Shown here piece after piece: positions 1 to 9,057 of a stretch of 21,280 bases of DNA. Every line of letters starts with the position of its first letter. Positions within the stretch are counted from its first letter, which is position 1. The stretch lies in IMG/VR virus record IMGVR_UViG_3300023198_000445, positions 1 through 21,280 of that record. One strand, written 5' to 3'. The notes under the pieces are model-generated. The model had not been told where the DNA came from, did no database searches, and worked only from the letters and a program-made list of their open reading frames with translations. A program made the position numbers and the translations under genes. This DNA is from a virus.

Positions 1-3000
1 GAGCCTAAAAACCCATTAGATGATTGGGGTAAGAATCAGCACAAGATACCAATGGAGGTTCCTATTGGTGAAGAAAAGCCAGTTAAGAAGATCGATCTAG
101 AGAAAGAACTTGCTTGGCTTGCCACTAAAGTGAACATGGAAGAACATCGCAATATAGAAGTCGTGAAACATCTTCTCACAATAGCAGGTACTGGTAGACG
201 TGCATATGCTCTGTATGGACATGATGCTACTCTATTATATGAAGGTGCTGCTGAGGGTGCATTATATCATGAAGCTTGGCACCGAGTTAGTCTAGGTTAC
301 TTAACTAAAGCAGAACGCCTGTCATTATATCGACTTGCTAGTCAAGTTTACAAAATGCCTATTGATGATACAACTGAGGCAACTAAGCAAGATAGCTATA
401 AGAAAATAGAAGAACGTCTTGCAGAAGAGTTCAGAGAATTTGTATTGTTAAAAGAGAAAGCAGATAAACCCATTCAACATAGTGGTATCCGCAAGATATT
501 CCAAAAGATATATGATTGGATTAAAGGAGTGTTTGCCGGACCAACCCGATTGCGGGAGAACGATATTGATCGTATGTTCCAGCAAATATATGCTGGTAAG
601 TATTCTAATGCTACAGTACTAGAAGAGAATATAAATAATATAAAAGCTGGTGAATATGCTATGGCTGTGGGTCGACACAGATTCGAAACTATCACAAGTA
701 GTAGACATCGTCAAGATGTAGTAAAATCAATGGCAGATCAAGCGTTGAGTCTACAGGGGATAAAGGATCTAGATTCATTGAGGGAGGTAGAACGAATTAA
801 CTTTGCACCTTGGTCTCTATGGTTAGATCAAACAGTGGTTGCGATGCGTGACTTCAAACAACCAACTCCTGAGAAGCAGGCTCTAAATGATCAACTATAT
901 CTAGTCTTCAAAGAGATAAGCCAGAATAAGCCGATTTTCTGGGACATGGTACTTGACTATTTTAGTTCAGTTGGTATCAAACACAGGAATGCTAGTTTAA
1001 CTGAAGCAGACATTGCTGAGTTGGAAGAATTGGGAGGTGATGTAGTAGGGAATATTGATGTTGATAAACGTAGTTCATATGAGGTTTCCGCTAAGGATAA
1101 TGCTATGGCTACCGTTAAGTTCTTAGTAAGTAGGTTACATGAATCAAATGAGATAAGTCCAGTAACTGGCTTACGACCATTTGTTGATTTTAATAATGTA
1201 TGGTCAGCATTGTTATTAAACTTGAATTCAATTGACTCAGTTGAAAATATGATCGAGGAGCTCAGAGCTCTGGGTGAACAATCAATAAATAAACCGTGGT
1301 ATACTGAATTAGCAGACGCATTGGAGATTGGTGAGGATGGTTCGGAGAATACAAGGAATCAATTCCTTGCTACATTCAGACTGTGGAAACATGACTTCTT
1401 AACATTTGAATTTACTAATGATTCTAATGGGGGAGCTAAATTCCGATTTAAAGCGACTAGTCAAAATGAACTCGCAAAGAACATGGTTCTTAGGTGGAAT
1501 GAACAGATGTATTTAGATACTGAAATTGCAAGTACTGTTAAAGGTCCAGATGGGAGAGGGACTAAAGTATTGAATGCCGACTTCTTTAAAGGTTTAGAGG
1601 AAAGATATCAAGCTCTGCTATTAGCGGTAGAGACAGACATAGAGGCAGGTAATTTAGATAGTGAGACTGTAAACAAACATGTGAAGACCTTAGTGAAGTT
1701 ATTTAATGATCTTCATATAGATATTGATGAAGCTACTATTAATATTGCAATGACTGAATTATATACAGAGACTCCATTTAACTTAGACTCATTATTTGTA
1801 ATGTTAGATGATGATCTAAAACAAGTCTTTGGTAGAGAGAGTGAGATGTATAGAGAGGCAGTATTGGGGAGAGAAGAACTTGATGAAGAGGAAGAACTCT
1901 ATGCAGAGGAACAGGAGGTATTAAAACTTCAATCTGCTTTCATTAGTAACCCAGTGTTATATATGAGTGATAAGTCTATAGGTAAAGCATATGCAATGGC
2001 CCACCCTGAGCTACAGGAAAGTGTAATAATGGGGGCGGAAGGACACAAGTATCATACGTACGCGGCTAATGACTTAGCTACAGATACTATGCGTAACCTT
2101 AAGCATGATGATGAATACTTAGCTACTCGTCTCAATATGATAAACAATAAGCACTCCCGGGTGTTACAGTTGTTGCGAAAAGATCCAAAGATAAGGGAGG
2201 CGATTTATTTACGTACTTTTAGTTCATTGAAAGAACTTGCTAGAGGAGATAAGGGGAGGGGTTTTAAATCTATTACTCCTTTGGAGGATTACTTAATACG
2301 ATTCCATGCACTAGCAGAAGGTTATATGCCACTACCAGTTATGGCTAATAGAAAGCAATTTTACTTCATATCAGGTATACCTGTCTTAGAAGACGTTATT
2401 AAAAACATTAAAATAAAGAACGGTAAATTTGAACTTGCCTTTAATGATAATGCATTAGATTTACTATATGGATACTTCTTAGATGAGAAGGAGAGAGTTC
2501 TTGCAGCACATGATCTACGTGATGAGTATAATGATCCAAAGACTAGTAGAGGACGAAAGAAGATAATAAAGGAAACCTTTGTCAAGAACTATCATTATGG
2601 TGGTAAAATGGATCTCACTAAAGGGAACGCATATAAGTTCATACACTTTAAAGACTTTAACAAACATGCAGATCCAAGAATAATAGATAGTTTCAAGGAA
2701 GAAGAGATTAAGGTTAGTATAACAGGTATGCTAAACAACCTCTTCGATAAAGAATATAAGTATGCTTCTAAGCTTGGTGTTATAGAGCGGGATAGCAAAA
2801 CATTAATGTTGAGGCCCGATGCCTTATGGAGTCAGAAAACTAGGGATTTATCATTGAACCCAGATTTAGAAGAAGATATGGCCATGACACATGCTTTAGT
2901 ACAAACATTGTCCGACTTTATGGTTAATGGGATAATGTCTACTTTAGAATCAGAGAAGGTGTTCTTTGCTGATCCAGCATTCTTTAAGACGAATGAGAAG

Positions 3001-6000
3001 AGTGACGTAGATGTATCAGAAGATATATACAAGAGGTGGTTTGGCGTAGGTTCCTCTGGAACTAAATTTGCCAATACATCAGAATCTACTCCTGATACAT
3101 ATTTCAATGTATCTACTATAGAAACACAAGAGTTTCCTAGTTTACATTACAAGGCTATACATGAGCATCAAGTTGCTTTATATAAGAAGGCGGGTCTTAC
3201 AGAAAAGAAGGCCAATGACCGAGCAACAAAAGCATTGAAGGCACTGCTTGAAGTAGATCCAACAGATGGTACGATGTTAATATCACCAGAAATGTATCGA
3301 TCTATGGCTATTAGGTTAGGTAAGTGGCCAGATTCAAAATCAAAGGCTTATGATCTATTGGTATCAGATAAAGATTTGACACCAGAAGAGGAGCTTGTCG
3401 CAATGGGCGTGGTACTACAACCAATGAAGACCGTATATATAGGCAAACATGAACATGCAGGCTTAGACTTACTCATCTATGATAAAATGGCGATGGCCAC
3501 TGTATTCCGCAGACAAGTTAAAGGGGGTCCTTTAGAGGAAGTGTTAGACAGAATGGAAGCTGTTGGTAAATATGAAGGGTTAGAGAAGATACATGCTTTT
3601 AAGTATGATTCTGCCACTAAGGTTGGTGGTTTTGCTGGCACAAAGTTATTTACCAATGCTAAGGTACGTAATGAAGTAAATGACTTAAGTGCAGTTGTTA
3701 TTCAAAGACAATTGTTTGAGAACCTTAGACACCAAGTAGTGACAGATGTACATGACGTAGACCGACAACCAGTTGGTTCACAGATGTATAAGGTTGGTAG
3801 TTCTAATATAGACAAGAAAGCGTTATATAAAGGATTTGAAGATGGGACGCTAACTGGCGAAGATTTATTAGAAGCACTTACTAGTAGTCGAGAGGCACTT
3901 AGTAATTTAGGTAAAGAACGTATTCGTGCGAAGTTTGGTATGAAGGGCAACAAGATTGATAATAAGAAGTTTATTGCAATGCTGTCTAAGGATGCCAAGG
4001 AAGCTAAGAAGTCATATGATTTCATACAAGCTTTACGTAAAGAAGCGAATGGGGAGATGTACTTAGAATTAGATGCCTTTACTGATAAGAAGTGGGTGTA
4101 TGATAGAGTCATGTCAATTATTGGTAAGGAGACTGTAGATCTACAGATGCCAGGTAATCAATTGATACAAGTATCGGACTATGGGCATTCTTATGGCCTT
4201 GATTTAGAGTATAGCCACCCGAAGAAGGATGGTACCGTAGGGGAGATGGAAGTGAGAGTCTCCACTGCGATGTTTAAAAATGTTATACCTAACTATGATA
4301 AACTGATACATGATGAACGTGTGGCGTTTCTAAAGAAGGAGTTCAAGTTAATTGGATATAGGGTTCCGGTTCAGGGTCAAAATTCTACTGTACGTTTAAA
4401 AGTAGTAGACTTCCTTAGAGAAAACTCTGGAGATGTAATTCAATTACCCTTGGAATTCACAGCACTTACTGGTTCTGACTTTGACATTGATAAACTGTTT
4501 GTGATAAGTTATAACTATGATAAGCGAGCTAAGCGGAAAGGTAAGATCGAGAAGGTGCAATATAGCGATGGCACTGGACAAGTATCTATACATAATAGAT
4601 ATGAGGATAAGGCAAGGGAATTATACAGGATGCACAAGCACAATGTTGAAGTGCTTGGGAAAGTACTGTATGATAAAATTGCAGGAAACACCGCGGTTGC
4701 AAAACCGTTTAAGTCAAATAGGTCAGATTTATATAATGAAAAACATGCTGCTCAACTACAGCTTCGTGAAATACAAGAACAGATAGCAGGAAAAGGTGGT
4801 CATCAACAACTTGTAGACGAGCAAAATAAACTCTTGATGAGGCTGTCTGATATTGAGGAGCAAATCGGGGATGACCAGGGGTGGATAGATGCCCTATTTG
4901 AGAATGAGACTCAATATATAATAGATGCTTTAGTTCAAGCGGGCGTGTTGCCAACACAAGAAGCTTTTGGTAAGCTGAAGATCGAAGAACAGAATACAAG
5001 AGAGGCAAATGAGAATAGAATATTAGATATCTTCTTTGCAGTTCTAGGTGATGAGAAACATTTTCTACAAACCTCTACTCCTCTTGTTGGAAGTACGAAA
5101 TCACTTCAAGATAAGGCTAAAAAGTTTGATGAATGGTATGGAGAGAATCAAGAGTTAGATGCACTAGAGACTGCAACTCCTCGTTTTCAATCCTTAACCA
5201 GAGCAGTATTTATTGGAGCAGATCAGGGCATTGGCGCATTTTCTTTATCTAATGCACACCATTCTCTTACACAGCATGCTGACTTTGGTATGAATTCTGA
5301 GTTACGATTTGGGTTTGAAGAAGAAGAGGCGGATGAGGATATAGTGTGGTTCAATAAAATTCTTGGGAAAGACGGGCGCCCTATTATGGATTGGTTATCT
5401 GCACTTATTGATGCACACGTGGATGCTGCAAAAGATCCATATATAATTAGGCTTAATGTAAATAATGCTACATTTGATACAGTCAATTTAATGATCAGAG
5501 CTGGTGTAGGGGAAGTGACATTTGATTTTATGTCGCAACCTATACTTAAGCACTATGCTCAAGAGCATATGAATGCAACAGGTAAGATCTTAAGGAATGA
5601 GGTATCTAAAGCAGCTGCTCTTAACCCAGCAAAGTTCGCAGGCGATAAGGTAGCAGACTTGTGGGCAGATATGATTGACATAGAGGCTGTAGATTTTAAA
5701 TCAGATGTAGAAGTATCTGAATTGCTCAATGAAAGCACGCTTCAAAACAATATCAAAGAGTATAACAATCTCCAAAAGATGACGAAGGAGGAGAAGTATG
5801 AATATATTAGTAACCAACTTGCTATTCTTAAAGCTTTCACAGAAATGACATTCGCTGCAAAGCAACTCACACGAGTTGTTATGGCCTCTCGAGTTGATAC
5901 TAAGAAATATGGTAGTACTCCAGTACAAATGAGGCAGTTCCTTAATAACATAATGATCTTAGAGGAATCTGATCTATTTGTAAACTTAGATAGGTTGATT

Positions 6001-9000
6001 AACTCAGATGGAGTACGAGTTGAACACGGTACTATGTTATCTCCACTACTTAATAACAGTGTGTTATTTGGTTTAGAACTCATGAGTGATAAGAGTGTAT
6101 ATGGTACAAATGGTTTTAGTAAGATGTTTGGTAAGCTGTTAGAGAGTACTCCTTCAGGGATGTATGCTAGTCACAATACACTTAATGCTATCTCCGAGGA
6201 GTTATTTTCAATGTTGATATCTGATTTCTTTATAGATGCAGAAGAGGGTCTTGGTGTAACCAAAGAGTCATTGACTGCGTTACTATATAACCCAGATACA
6301 CATATCTATAATCAAATACAGGCAGTAAAAACTGGTTCACATAAGTACTATGAGGACCTCAAGGAAAATAAATTCTTAGCCATGATGGTTATTGATTTCA
6401 ATGAGTTACTTCCTGAAACAGCTGAGTGGTACATACGTACTCCATATCATACCCTTAACGAGCGTTGGGAAACTGATGATTATGTGGATGATTATATTGC
6501 CTTGACACAACACGAGTCTCCTGAAGTAAGGGAATTAGCAAAAATGCTTTATATCACTTCTTACTACACTAGTGGTTGGAGACAACGTAGGCATTCATTT
6601 CATGGATATACTCCTACTTCAATGCACAAAGAATTAGATGTAGGTGATGGTAAGTATGTTAGTTATAATGAGTTCATTAAAAAACTAAGGCGTAGGTTAT
6701 CAGATGAGAACGAATTCCTTACTAGCTTCTCTAGTAGGAAACGACATTTCTTTAGGAACAATTGGGGCGATAGTAGATTTGTACCAGTTGTTGAAGGTAG
6801 TCTAATGGAAACCCTAAAGATAACAAGTGGTAAAGTAAAGAATAAAACTATTGGGATGCAAGTGAAGTTCACCCCCAAAGACTTAACTAAGTATAAAGGG
6901 AAGAATAAGAATGGGGATATAATTTTTACTCCCTATATAGTATTGGCAGAAACAGACACAACAGATGCATCGTTGTATGAATATGCTGGTTACAATAAGC
7001 AATACATGTTACCAATATATAGATTGATTCCAAGGAAGGGTTTCTCTACATCAGGAATTGGCTCAAGAGAGTTTGGGTTTAAGGGAGAGCAATCGATACT
7101 CCCTGATAATAATCCTGAATTTTATCTCGATGAACCCACATTTAAGAAGTGGATGGAAAGTAAGAAGAACATGGTATATATATCTTTTGAAGAACAAGAA
7201 GTAACTGATAAGACAAAACATACTGACGCATTCTTTATGGACTTTGGTATGGAAGATGCAACAAGGACAACGGGAGGGGCCTTATCTACATATGAAGGTT
7301 TCGTTACAGAACTTGAAGAAAATGAGGTCTTTGTGTTTGGTAGTAATCCGGTAGGTGTAAATGGTAATCCAGTGAAAAGAACAGGAGGAGCTGCACTATG
7401 GGCACATGAGAATGCTGGTGTAGAACAAGGTGAGAACATGGGCAATACCATGTCTCAGTCTGGTAAGGCGTATGGTATACAAACCGTAACTGCTCCTGGT
7501 GCTCAGCGGTCTTTAACTCCACAAGAGATAACTGATAACATTGCAAAACTATACAAAGAAGCAGAGGAAACTCCAGAGAAGAGATATCTCATAGCATATA
7601 CAGCGAAGGGTAAAAATCTAAATGGATATACTGCTAATGAGATGGCTAAGATGTTCGTAGCAGCTGGGTCAATCCCAGGTAACGTTGTCTTCAATGATAC
7701 CTTTGCCAAACTTATATCAACACACAGTCCTACTATTATTGTTCCTCCAGTGGCCACCATACCTCTAAAGAAGGTTAGTTCTGGTATACAAGGAGGAATA
7801 GACTCTCTTGGTCTTCCAGCTGCCAGAGTGGCGGGACTTGAAACAGGTGGTGTAGCTGCCCCTGGGTATATGACAGAAGCGGGTGAGACACGGGAGATGG
7901 CAGAGTTTGGCGTTCGCATGATAACAGAAGAGGAGCAAGCTGCCTATGGTAATGAAAACTTTTGGACAGCTCGTACTGAACTCAACGTAAAAGAGACTGA
8001 TGGTACTCTATATATAGATAAATTTGAACGTTGGAAAAAGGGTCCTCGCAAGGGAAAGAAGAAACCTGGTGGATTTGGTGCAACTAGATATTATGCAGAA
8101 GAGATACATGGTAAGCCTTTCTTGGGTGTTAGTCTTAATGCAAATGTAAATGCTATTAGACACTGGATTGTCGATAACAATATAGAACATTTAAATATAG
8201 CAGGAAATAGAGGTAGTGATCTATCTGCTAGTGAGATGCGTAGAGCAAAAGAACTGCTGGTAGAAATATTTACTGGTGAGAAGTATGATATAGTAACTGG
8301 GCGACCACTTAGTTCACCTAGTGCCCCTATCAAGATATTCACAGATGGTTCAAGTAAGAATAAGACTAACGAACTTGGTTTTGGTGCATTCTTCAAATGG
8401 GCAGATAAGAAGTATGTGTTGAGTGGAAACAACAAAGATGTATATCGCATGGTAGATAAAAAATACCATCCTGAAATACATGCTCAAAACAACGCAAGTC
8501 CAACAATGGAACTACTTGGGATATTAGAGGCACTACGTAAGTTCTCTGACACAACAGAACATTTATATATTCTTACAGATTTGGAGAACGCTGTAAACTA
8601 TGATGGTATTTGGGAGCGTGCTCGAGTGAATCAGCATGTGGCTGAGGCAACAGGACTTAATGGTAAACGAATTAAATCAACCCCACCTAATAATGAAGGT
8701 AAAGCTCCTTGGTTAGAGGATATCGTGCCACAGATTGTTAAAGTGATTGAACAGATAGAGGATAACGGCGGATCAGTTAGATTTCAATGGATACCTGGTC
8801 ACATTACAGATAGTAAAGTGGAACAGTATCCACATGCATTTGGAGCAGAAGATGGTACTGTTGACAATACTTTGAAGGATCAGTATAAAGAAGGTAATGA
8901 GGCTGCTGACAAACTAGCAGGGTCTATTACACATAAGAGTAGTTTTAGAACATTAGAAGCACCAAAGGTAGAGTCAATAGAGGTACTTAGAGAGAAGGCA

Positions 9001-9051
9001 GAAGAGACATATCGAAAAAGAAGTGCGAATGATAATATACTATGTAAATAA
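1..9051 (+). CDS. Giant multidomain protein: zincin + single-chain RNA polymerase + macro-like + cpYpsA SLOG + RNase H (5' partial)
   Basis: Giant crAss-like-phage-type RNA polymerase chain. The frame is open from base 1, so the Met at position 52 is internal and the true start lies upstream; at least 3016 codons. Residues are counted from that Met. Domains in order: zincin HEAWH (H73-H77) with downstream EERLAEEF (E120-E126); a long region of unknown fold (about 180-1150); RNA polymerase core with YDSATKVGG (1185-1193), GYRVPVQGQNS (from 1435) and the metal-binding DFDID (D1476, D1478, D1480); a further helical region; macro-like domain (about 2415-2550); circularly permuted YpsA/SLOG domain (about 2574-2740); RNase H (about 2760-2960). 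The family is known as a virion-packaged, single-polypeptide polymerase that transcribes early genes after injection; that role here is inferred. Ends with tandem stops TAA TAG. The next giant gene follows 6 bases later in the same frame. Confidence 0.9.
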   Translation, partial: EPKNPLDDWGKNQHKIPMEVPIGEEKPVKKIDLEKELAWLATKVNMEEHRNIEVVKHLLTIAGTGRRAYALYGHDATLLYEGAAEGALYHEAWHRVSLGYLTKAERLSLYRLASQVYKMPIDDTTEATKQDSYKKIEERLAEEFREFVLLKEKADKPIQHSGIRKIFQKIYDWIKGVFAGPTRLRENDIDRMFQQIYAGKYSNATVLEENINNIKAGEYAMAVGRHRFETITSSRHRQDVVKSMADQALSLQGIKDLDSLREVERINFAPWSLWLDQTVVAMRDFKQPTPEKQALNDQLYLVFKEISQNKPIFWDMVLDYFSSVGIKHRNASLTEADIAELEELGGDVVGNIDVDKRSSYEVSAKDNAMATVKFLVSRLHESNEISPVTGLRPFVDFNNVWSALLLNLNSIDSVENMIEELRALGEQSINKPWYTELADALEIGEDGSENTRNQFLATFRLWKHDFLTFEFTNDSNGGAKFRFKATSQNELAKNMVLRWNEQMYLDTEIASTVKGPDGRGTKVLNADFFKGLEERYQALLLAVETDIEAGNLDSETVNKHVKTLVKLFNDLHIDIDEATINIAMTELYTETPFNLDSLFVMLDDDLKQVFGRESEMYREAVLGREELDEEEELYAEEQEVLKLQSAFISNPVLYMSDKSIGKAYAMAHPELQESVIMGAEGHKYHTYAANDLATDTMRNLKHDDEYLATRLNMINNKHSRVLQLLRKDPKIREAIYLRTFSSLKELARGDKGRGFKSITPLEDYLIRFHALAEGYMPLPVMANRKQFYFISGIPVLEDVIKNIKIKNGKFELAFNDNALDLLYGYFLDEKERVLAAHDLRDEYNDPKTSRGRKKIIKETFVKNYHYGGKMDLTKGNAYKFIHFKDFNKHADPRIIDSFKEEEIKVSITGMLNNLFDKEYKYASKLGVIERDSKTLMLRPDALWSQKTRDLSLNPDLEEDMAMTHALVQTLSDFMVNGIMSTLESEKVFFADPAFFKTNEKSDVDVSEDIYKRWFGVGSSGTKFANTSESTPDTYFNVSTIETQEFPSLHYKAIHEHQVALYKKAGLTEKKANDRATKALKALLEVDPTDGTMLISPEMYRSMAIRLGKWPDSKSKAYDLLVSDKDLTPEEELVAMGVVLQPMKTVYIGKHEHAGLDLLIYDKMAMATVFRRQVKGGPLEEVLDRMEAVGKYEGLEKIHAFKYDSATKVGGFAGTKLFTNAKVRNEVNDLSAVVIQRQLFENLRHQVVTDVHDVDRQPVGSQMYKVGSSNIDKKALYKGFEDGTLTGEDLLEALTSSREALSNLGKERIRAKFGMKGNKIDNKKFIAMLSKDAKEAKKSYDFIQALRKEANGEMYLELDAFTDKKWVYDRVMSIIGKETVDLQMPGNQLIQVSDYGHSYGLDLEYSHPKKDGTVGEMEVRVSTAMFKNVIPNYDKLIHDERVAFLKKEFKLIGYRVPVQGQNSTVRLKVVDFLRENSGDVIQLPLEFTALTGSDFDIDKLFVISYNYDKRAKRKGKIEKVQYSDGTGQVSIHNRYEDKARELYRMHKHNVEVLGKVLYDKIAGNTAVAKPFKSNRSDLYNEKHAAQLQLREIQEQIAGKGGHQQLVDEQNKLLMRLSDIEEQIGDDQGWIDALFENETQYIIDALVQAGVLPTQEAFGKLKIEEQNTREANENRILDIFFAVLGDEKHFLQTSTPLVGSTKSLQDKAKKFDEWYGENQELDALETATPRFQSLTRAVFIGADQGIGAFSLSNAHHSLTQHADFGMNSELRFGFEEEEADEDIVWFNKILGKDGRPIMDWLSALIDAHVDAAKDPYIIRLNVNNATFDTVNLMIRAGVGEVTFDFMSQPILKHYAQEHMNATGKILRNEVSKAAALNPAKFAGDKVADLWADMIDIEAVDFKSDVEVSELLNESTLQNNIKEYNNLQKMTKEEKYEYISNQLAILKAFTEMTFAAKQLTRVVMASRVDTKKYGSTPVQMRQFLNNIMILEESDLFVNLDRLINSDGVRVEHGTMLSPLLNNSVLFGLELMSDKSVYGTNGFSKMFGKLLESTPSGMYASHNTLNAISEELFSMLISDFFIDAEEGLGVTKESLTALLYNPDTHIYNQIQAVKTGSHKYYEDLKENKFLAMMVIDFNELLPETAEWYIRTPYHTLNERWETDDYVDDYIALTQHESPEVRELAKMLYITSYYTSGWRQRRHSFHGYTPTSMHKELDVGDGKYVSYNEFIKKLRRRLSDENEFLTSFSSRKRHFFRNNWGDSRFVPVVEGSLMETLKITSGKVKNKTIGMQVKFTPKDLTKYKGKNKNGDIIFTPYIVLAETDTTDASLYEYAGYNKQYMLPIYRLIPRKGFSTSGIGSREFGFKGEQSILPDNNPEFYLDEPTFKKWMESKKNMVYISFEEQEVTDKTKHTDAFFMDFGMEDATRTTGGALSTYEGFVTELEENEVFVFGSNPVGVNGNPVKRTGGAALWAHENAGVEQGENMGNTMSQSGKAYGIQTVTAPGAQRSLTPQEITDNIAKLYKEAEETPEKRYLIAYTAKGKNLNGYTANEMAKMFVAAGSIPGNVVFNDTFAKLISTHSPTIIVPPVATIPLKKVSSGIQGGIDSLGLPAARVAGLETGGVAAPGYMTEAGETREMAEFGVRMITEEEQAAYGNENFWTARTELNVKETDGTLYIDKFERWKKGPRKGKKKPGGFGATRYYAEEIHGKPFLGVSLNANVNAIRHWIVDNNIEHLNIAGNRGSDLSASEMRRAKELLVEIFTGEKYDIVTGRPLSSPSAPIKIFTDGSSKNKTNELGFGAFFKWADKKYVLSGNNKDVYRMVDKKYHPEIHAQNNASPTMELLGILEALRKFSDTTEHLYILTDLENAVNYDGIWERARVNQHVAEATGLNGKRIKSTPPNNEGKAPWLEDIVPQIVKVIEQIEDNGGSVRFQWIPGHITDSKVEQYPHAFGAEDGTVDNTLKDQYKEGNEAADKLAGSITHKSSFRTLEAPKVESIEVLREKAEETYRKRSANDNILCK
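130..460 (+). other. Zincin metallopeptidase domain inside the giant polymerase chain
   Basis: The segment around H73-E74-A75-W76-H77 has the HExxH zinc-binding and catalytic signature, preceded by a helix-like stretch (EGAAEGALY). A second Glu-rich helix (E120, E121, E125, E126) lies about 45 residues later and could supply the third zinc ligand of a gluzincin. Zincin domains joined to RNA polymerase chains have been described in crAss-like phages. A role in cutting the giant chain into separate virion proteins is inference. The motif is seen directly; the identity of the third ligand is not certain. Confidence 0.7.
3589..5332 (+). other. RNA polymerase catalytic core (double-psi beta-barrel DxDxD) inside the giant chain
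   Basis: The DFDID motif (D1476, D1478, D1480) follows a beta-prime-like stretch GYRVPVQGQNS (1435-1445), matching the order of the magnesium-binding barrel in YonO-like and crAss-like single-chain RNA polymerases. The earlier segment YDSATKVGG (1185-1193), with K1190, is a candidate for the beta-like barrel, whose family hallmark is conserved lysines; this part is inference. Downstream, GADQGIGAFSLSNAHHSL resembles the conserved helical segment that follows the active site in crAss-like polymerases. All three catalytic aspartates are present, so the polymerase should be active. Confidence 0.85.
7294..7710 (+). other. Phage macro-like domain (A1S_2505-like) in the C-terminal tail of the giant chain
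   Basis: Residues about 2415-2553 show the order of motifs typical of a small phage protein family related to macro domains: VFVFGSN (2426-2432), GGAALWA (2445-2451), a short YGIQT (2474-2478), and a later stretch LIAYTAKGKNLNGYTANEMAKMF. In stand-alone relatives the same pattern reads FxFGSN, GGAA..A, YGIPT and an AGY-containing segment. Macro domains bind or hydrolyse ADP-ribose derivatives; the substrate of this phage branch is unknown to me. The homology is recognised by eye only. Confidence 0.65.
7771..8270 (+). other. Circularly permuted YpsA (cpYpsA) SLOG-family domain in the giant chain
   Basis: Residues about 2574-2740 match the cpYpsA/'putative molybdenum carrier' pattern. SSGIQGGIDSLGL (2576-2588) corresponds to the SGGQTGVDRAAL nucleotide-binding turn, ETGGVAAPGYMTEAG follows, RTELNVKETDGTLYI (from R2641) matches the RTxxNVxxSDGTL stretch, and LNIAGNRGSDLS (A2717, G2718, R2720) matches LNVAGPRxS near the end. 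SLOG proteins bind nucleotide-derived ligands, and some sense or process them in phage-host conflict. The usual second Gly and the Thr of GGQTG are replaced (GIQGG), so ligand handling may differ. Confidence 0.75.
8326..8943 (+). other. Type I RNase H domain at the C terminus of the giant chain
   Basis: IKIFTDGSSKN carries the first catalytic Asp (D2765), MELLGILEAL the Glu (E2820), ILTDLENAV the second Asp (D2843), and PGH (H2917) followed by GNEAADKLAGS supplies the last Asp (D2953). All four acidic positions and the loop His of E. coli-type RNase HI are therefore present. The loop between H2917 and D2953 is 36 residues, against about ten in E. coli, and is acidic and aromatic. Expected activity is cutting the RNA strand of RNA-DNA hybrids, which would suit an enzyme tethered to an RNA polymerase. 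Confidence 0.85.
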
Positions 9052-9057
9052 TAGAAT

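Noticed and set aside
2832-4112. Several minus-strand frames of 67-136 codons opposite the giant gene
   Set aside because: They are antisense shadows rich in Ser and Leu, produced by the codon use of the large gene, without initiation context.
4517-4786. An 89-codon + strand frame inside the polymerase gene
   Set aside because: It lies wholly within the polymerase core in another frame and its sequence is not protein-like.
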